Positions 62,994 through 64,000 of a stretch of 64,000 bases of DNA are shown piece by piece. A program made the translations under genes and the position numbers. The notes beneath the pieces were generated by a model. It ran no database searches. It had not been told where the DNA came from and was given only the letters and a program-made list of their open reading frames with translations. Origin of the DNA: Mesorhizobium australicum (lineage in GTDB: Bacteria > Pseudomonadota > Alphaproteobacteria > Rhizobiales > Rhizobiaceae); contig NZ_FXBL01000004.1 of assembly GCF_900177325.1 (NCBI RefSeq), positions 3,162,001 through 3,226,000 of the forward strand, written 5' to 3'. Within the stretch, counting starts at the first letter, position 1, and every line of letters begins with the position of its first letter.

Positions 62994-63822
62994 CGTCGTC
63001 GGACTGATCTTCCCCGCCCCGCCACGGAGTCGCATAGGAGCGTCGGCCGGAGGAACGCATGAAGGCGAGCACGTCCAGAACAGCGGGAGAATCGGCAAAG
63101 CGCTGTTCCGCGGCTGTCATGTTCTCGTCCATGGTGCGCGAACGATCAAAGATTGCCTTGAAAGCGTTTCGCAACACGTGGATCTCGGAGCGAGGCATTC
63201 CCGACCGCTTCATGCCGATCAGGTTCAGGCCGCGTAGCGCGCCGTTCGGCCCGCGCAGCATTCCGTAAGGGATGACGTCCTCGAACACTGCCGTCATGCC
63301 GCCGATGAAGGCGTGATGACCGATGCGCGTGTTCTGGTGCGCCGCCGAAAGACCACCGAAGTTGACGAAATCACCGACGACGACATGCCCCCCGAGCGTT
63401 GCAAGGTTCGCCATGGTGACGTTGTTACCCACGGTGCAATCATGTGCAATGTGCGTGTAGGCGAGAAAATAGCCGTTATCTCCAACGACGGTCTCGGCCT
63501 TGCTCGTGTCGCTGCCAAGATGCATCGTCACGCCTTCGCGGATCAGGCAGTTGCGCCCGACGACCAGCGTGGTGCGTCCACCCTTATGCTTGTTGTTCTG
63601 GGGTGCAGCACCCAGCACTGCCTGCGGGAAAACCTTGCAGCCCTCGCCGAGGCTTGTCGCGCCGAGAATCGAGACATGGCTGACCAGTTCCACGCGATCG
63701 CCGAGGATGGCATCTGCGCTCACATGGCAGAATGGCCCGATCCGGACGCCGGCTCCGAGCTGCGCGCCCGGCTCTACGACCGCAAGCGGATGAATGATCG
63801 TTTCGCCTGCCACTCTGCTCAC
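62980..63822 (-). CDS. lpxA: UDP-N-acetylglucosamine acyltransferase
   Basis: A 280-residue left-handed beta-helix acyltransferase that begins lipid A synthesis. Hexapeptide repeats are visible ([53 protein letters not shown]), with the catalytic histidine in [16 protein letters not shown] region and [20 protein letters not shown]. The start is a GTG at 63822 that overlaps the fabZ stop (GTGA). Its end overlaps lpxI. Confidence 0.96.
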   Translation of the reverse strand: MSRVAGETIIHPLAVVEPGAQLGAGVRIGPFCHVSADAILGDRVELVSHVSILGATSLGEGCKVFPQAVLGAAPQNNKHKGGRTTLVVGRNCLIREGVTMHLGSDTSKAETVVGDNGYFLAYTHIAHDCTVGNNVTMANLATLGGHVVVGDFVNFGGLSAAHQNTRIGHHAFIGGMTAVFEDVIPYGMLRGPNGALRGLNLIGMKRSGMPRSEIHVLRNAFKAIFDRSRTMDENMTAAEQRFADSPAVLDVLAFMRSSGRRSYATPWRGGEDQSDDDGEV

Positions 63823-64000
63823 GCTCCGGTGCTGCCTGCCGGCGTCGTCATCGCGGATATGATCGCCTCAGCGACCTTGGCTCCGTCAACAACCGCCTCG
63901 CACTTGAACTTCCAGATGTTCGCCCGCTGCCGTTCCTTGACGACCTTGATCTCCAGCCGGTCGCCCGGCACCACCGGCTTGCGGAACTTCGCCTCGTCAA
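63819..64000 (-). CDS. fabZ: 3-hydroxyacyl-ACP dehydratase FabZ, C-terminal part, cut by window edge
   Basis: The last 60 codons of a FabZ-like gene: [17 protein letters not shown] followed by the typical C-terminal strands and a short Thr/Gly tail ending STGA. The start lies beyond the window. The enzyme dehydrates 3-hydroxyacyl-ACP in fatty acid synthesis and competes with LpxA for its substrate; the two genes overlap by four bases (GTGA), a common lipid A operon arrangement. Confidence 0.92.
   Translation of the reverse strand, partial: DEAKFRKPVVPGDRLEIKVVKERQRANIWKFKCEAVVDGAKVAEAIISAMTTPAGSTGA

Overview
The window is chromosomal, GC-rich, densely coding DNA from an alphaproteobacterium, most likely of the order Rhizobiales/Hyphomicrobiales and close to the Phyllobacteriaceae (Mesorhizobium-like). 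Pointers are the lipoyl domain on the pyruvate dehydrogenase E1 beta subunit, CckA, a GAAC-N7-GAAC LexA box, LpxI instead of LpxH, the trpD-trpC-moaC-moeA-lexA order, and a giant two-membrane-segment coiled-coil protein resembling the growth pole ring protein of polar-growing Rhizobiales. I saw no tRNA, rRNA, CRISPR array, transposase, integrase or phage gene. This is largely core genome.

Layout. 1-3.4 kb: end of a CinA-type gene, a small secreted protein, a COQ10-like protein, lipA, and an isolated A/T-richer gene for a secreted beta-helix protein. 3.4-12.4 kb: a leftward run built around the pyruvate dehydrogenase complex (ftsB, pdhA, pdhB, aceF, lpdA), interrupted by genes unrelated to the enzyme (a two-TM protein, an unknown protein, a Uma2 protein, a four-TM protein and a GDSL esterase). 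12.5-18.4 kb: urtABCDE, a urea ABC transporter with a sigma-54-type promoter. 18.6-26.7 kb: cckA, a FliO-like gene, dksA, sixA-like, ycjX, ycjF and a secreted protein. 26.7-31.6 kb: folPBK, a DUF922 protein, a MATE exporter, a ferredoxin and an Hpt protein. 31.8-38.0 kb: the roughly 2057-residue repeat protein. 38.0-48.4 kb: eno, a PRC-barrel protein, kdsA with a VOC gene, an XylD-like dehydratase, a CoxG-like protein, pyrG, an L,D-transpeptidase, secG and tpiA. 48.5-54.8 kb: a PpiD-like foldase, trpD, trpC, moaC, moeA and lexA. 54.8-64 kb: comEC broken by an in-frame stop, gltX, a GST, gltA, and the lipid A block lpxB-lpxI-lpxA-fabZ.

How the genes work together. lipA makes the lipoyl groups that E2 and E1 beta carry, and lpdA reoxidises them; eno, tpiA and gltA flank the same central carbon pathway. 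cckA, the Hpt gene, the giant pole protein, ftsB, the L,D-transpeptidase and the lpx/kdsA genes all concern the cell cycle or envelope. dksA, urt and lexA connect to stress and nutrient control.

The best candidates for follow-up are the giant repeat protein (two tandem repeat registers of 36 and 29 residues, both close to 3.6 residues per helical turn), the single nonsense codon in comEC, the unrelated genes inside the pdh operon, and the beta-helix gene. I did not find a clearly new multi-gene defence or biosynthetic system.
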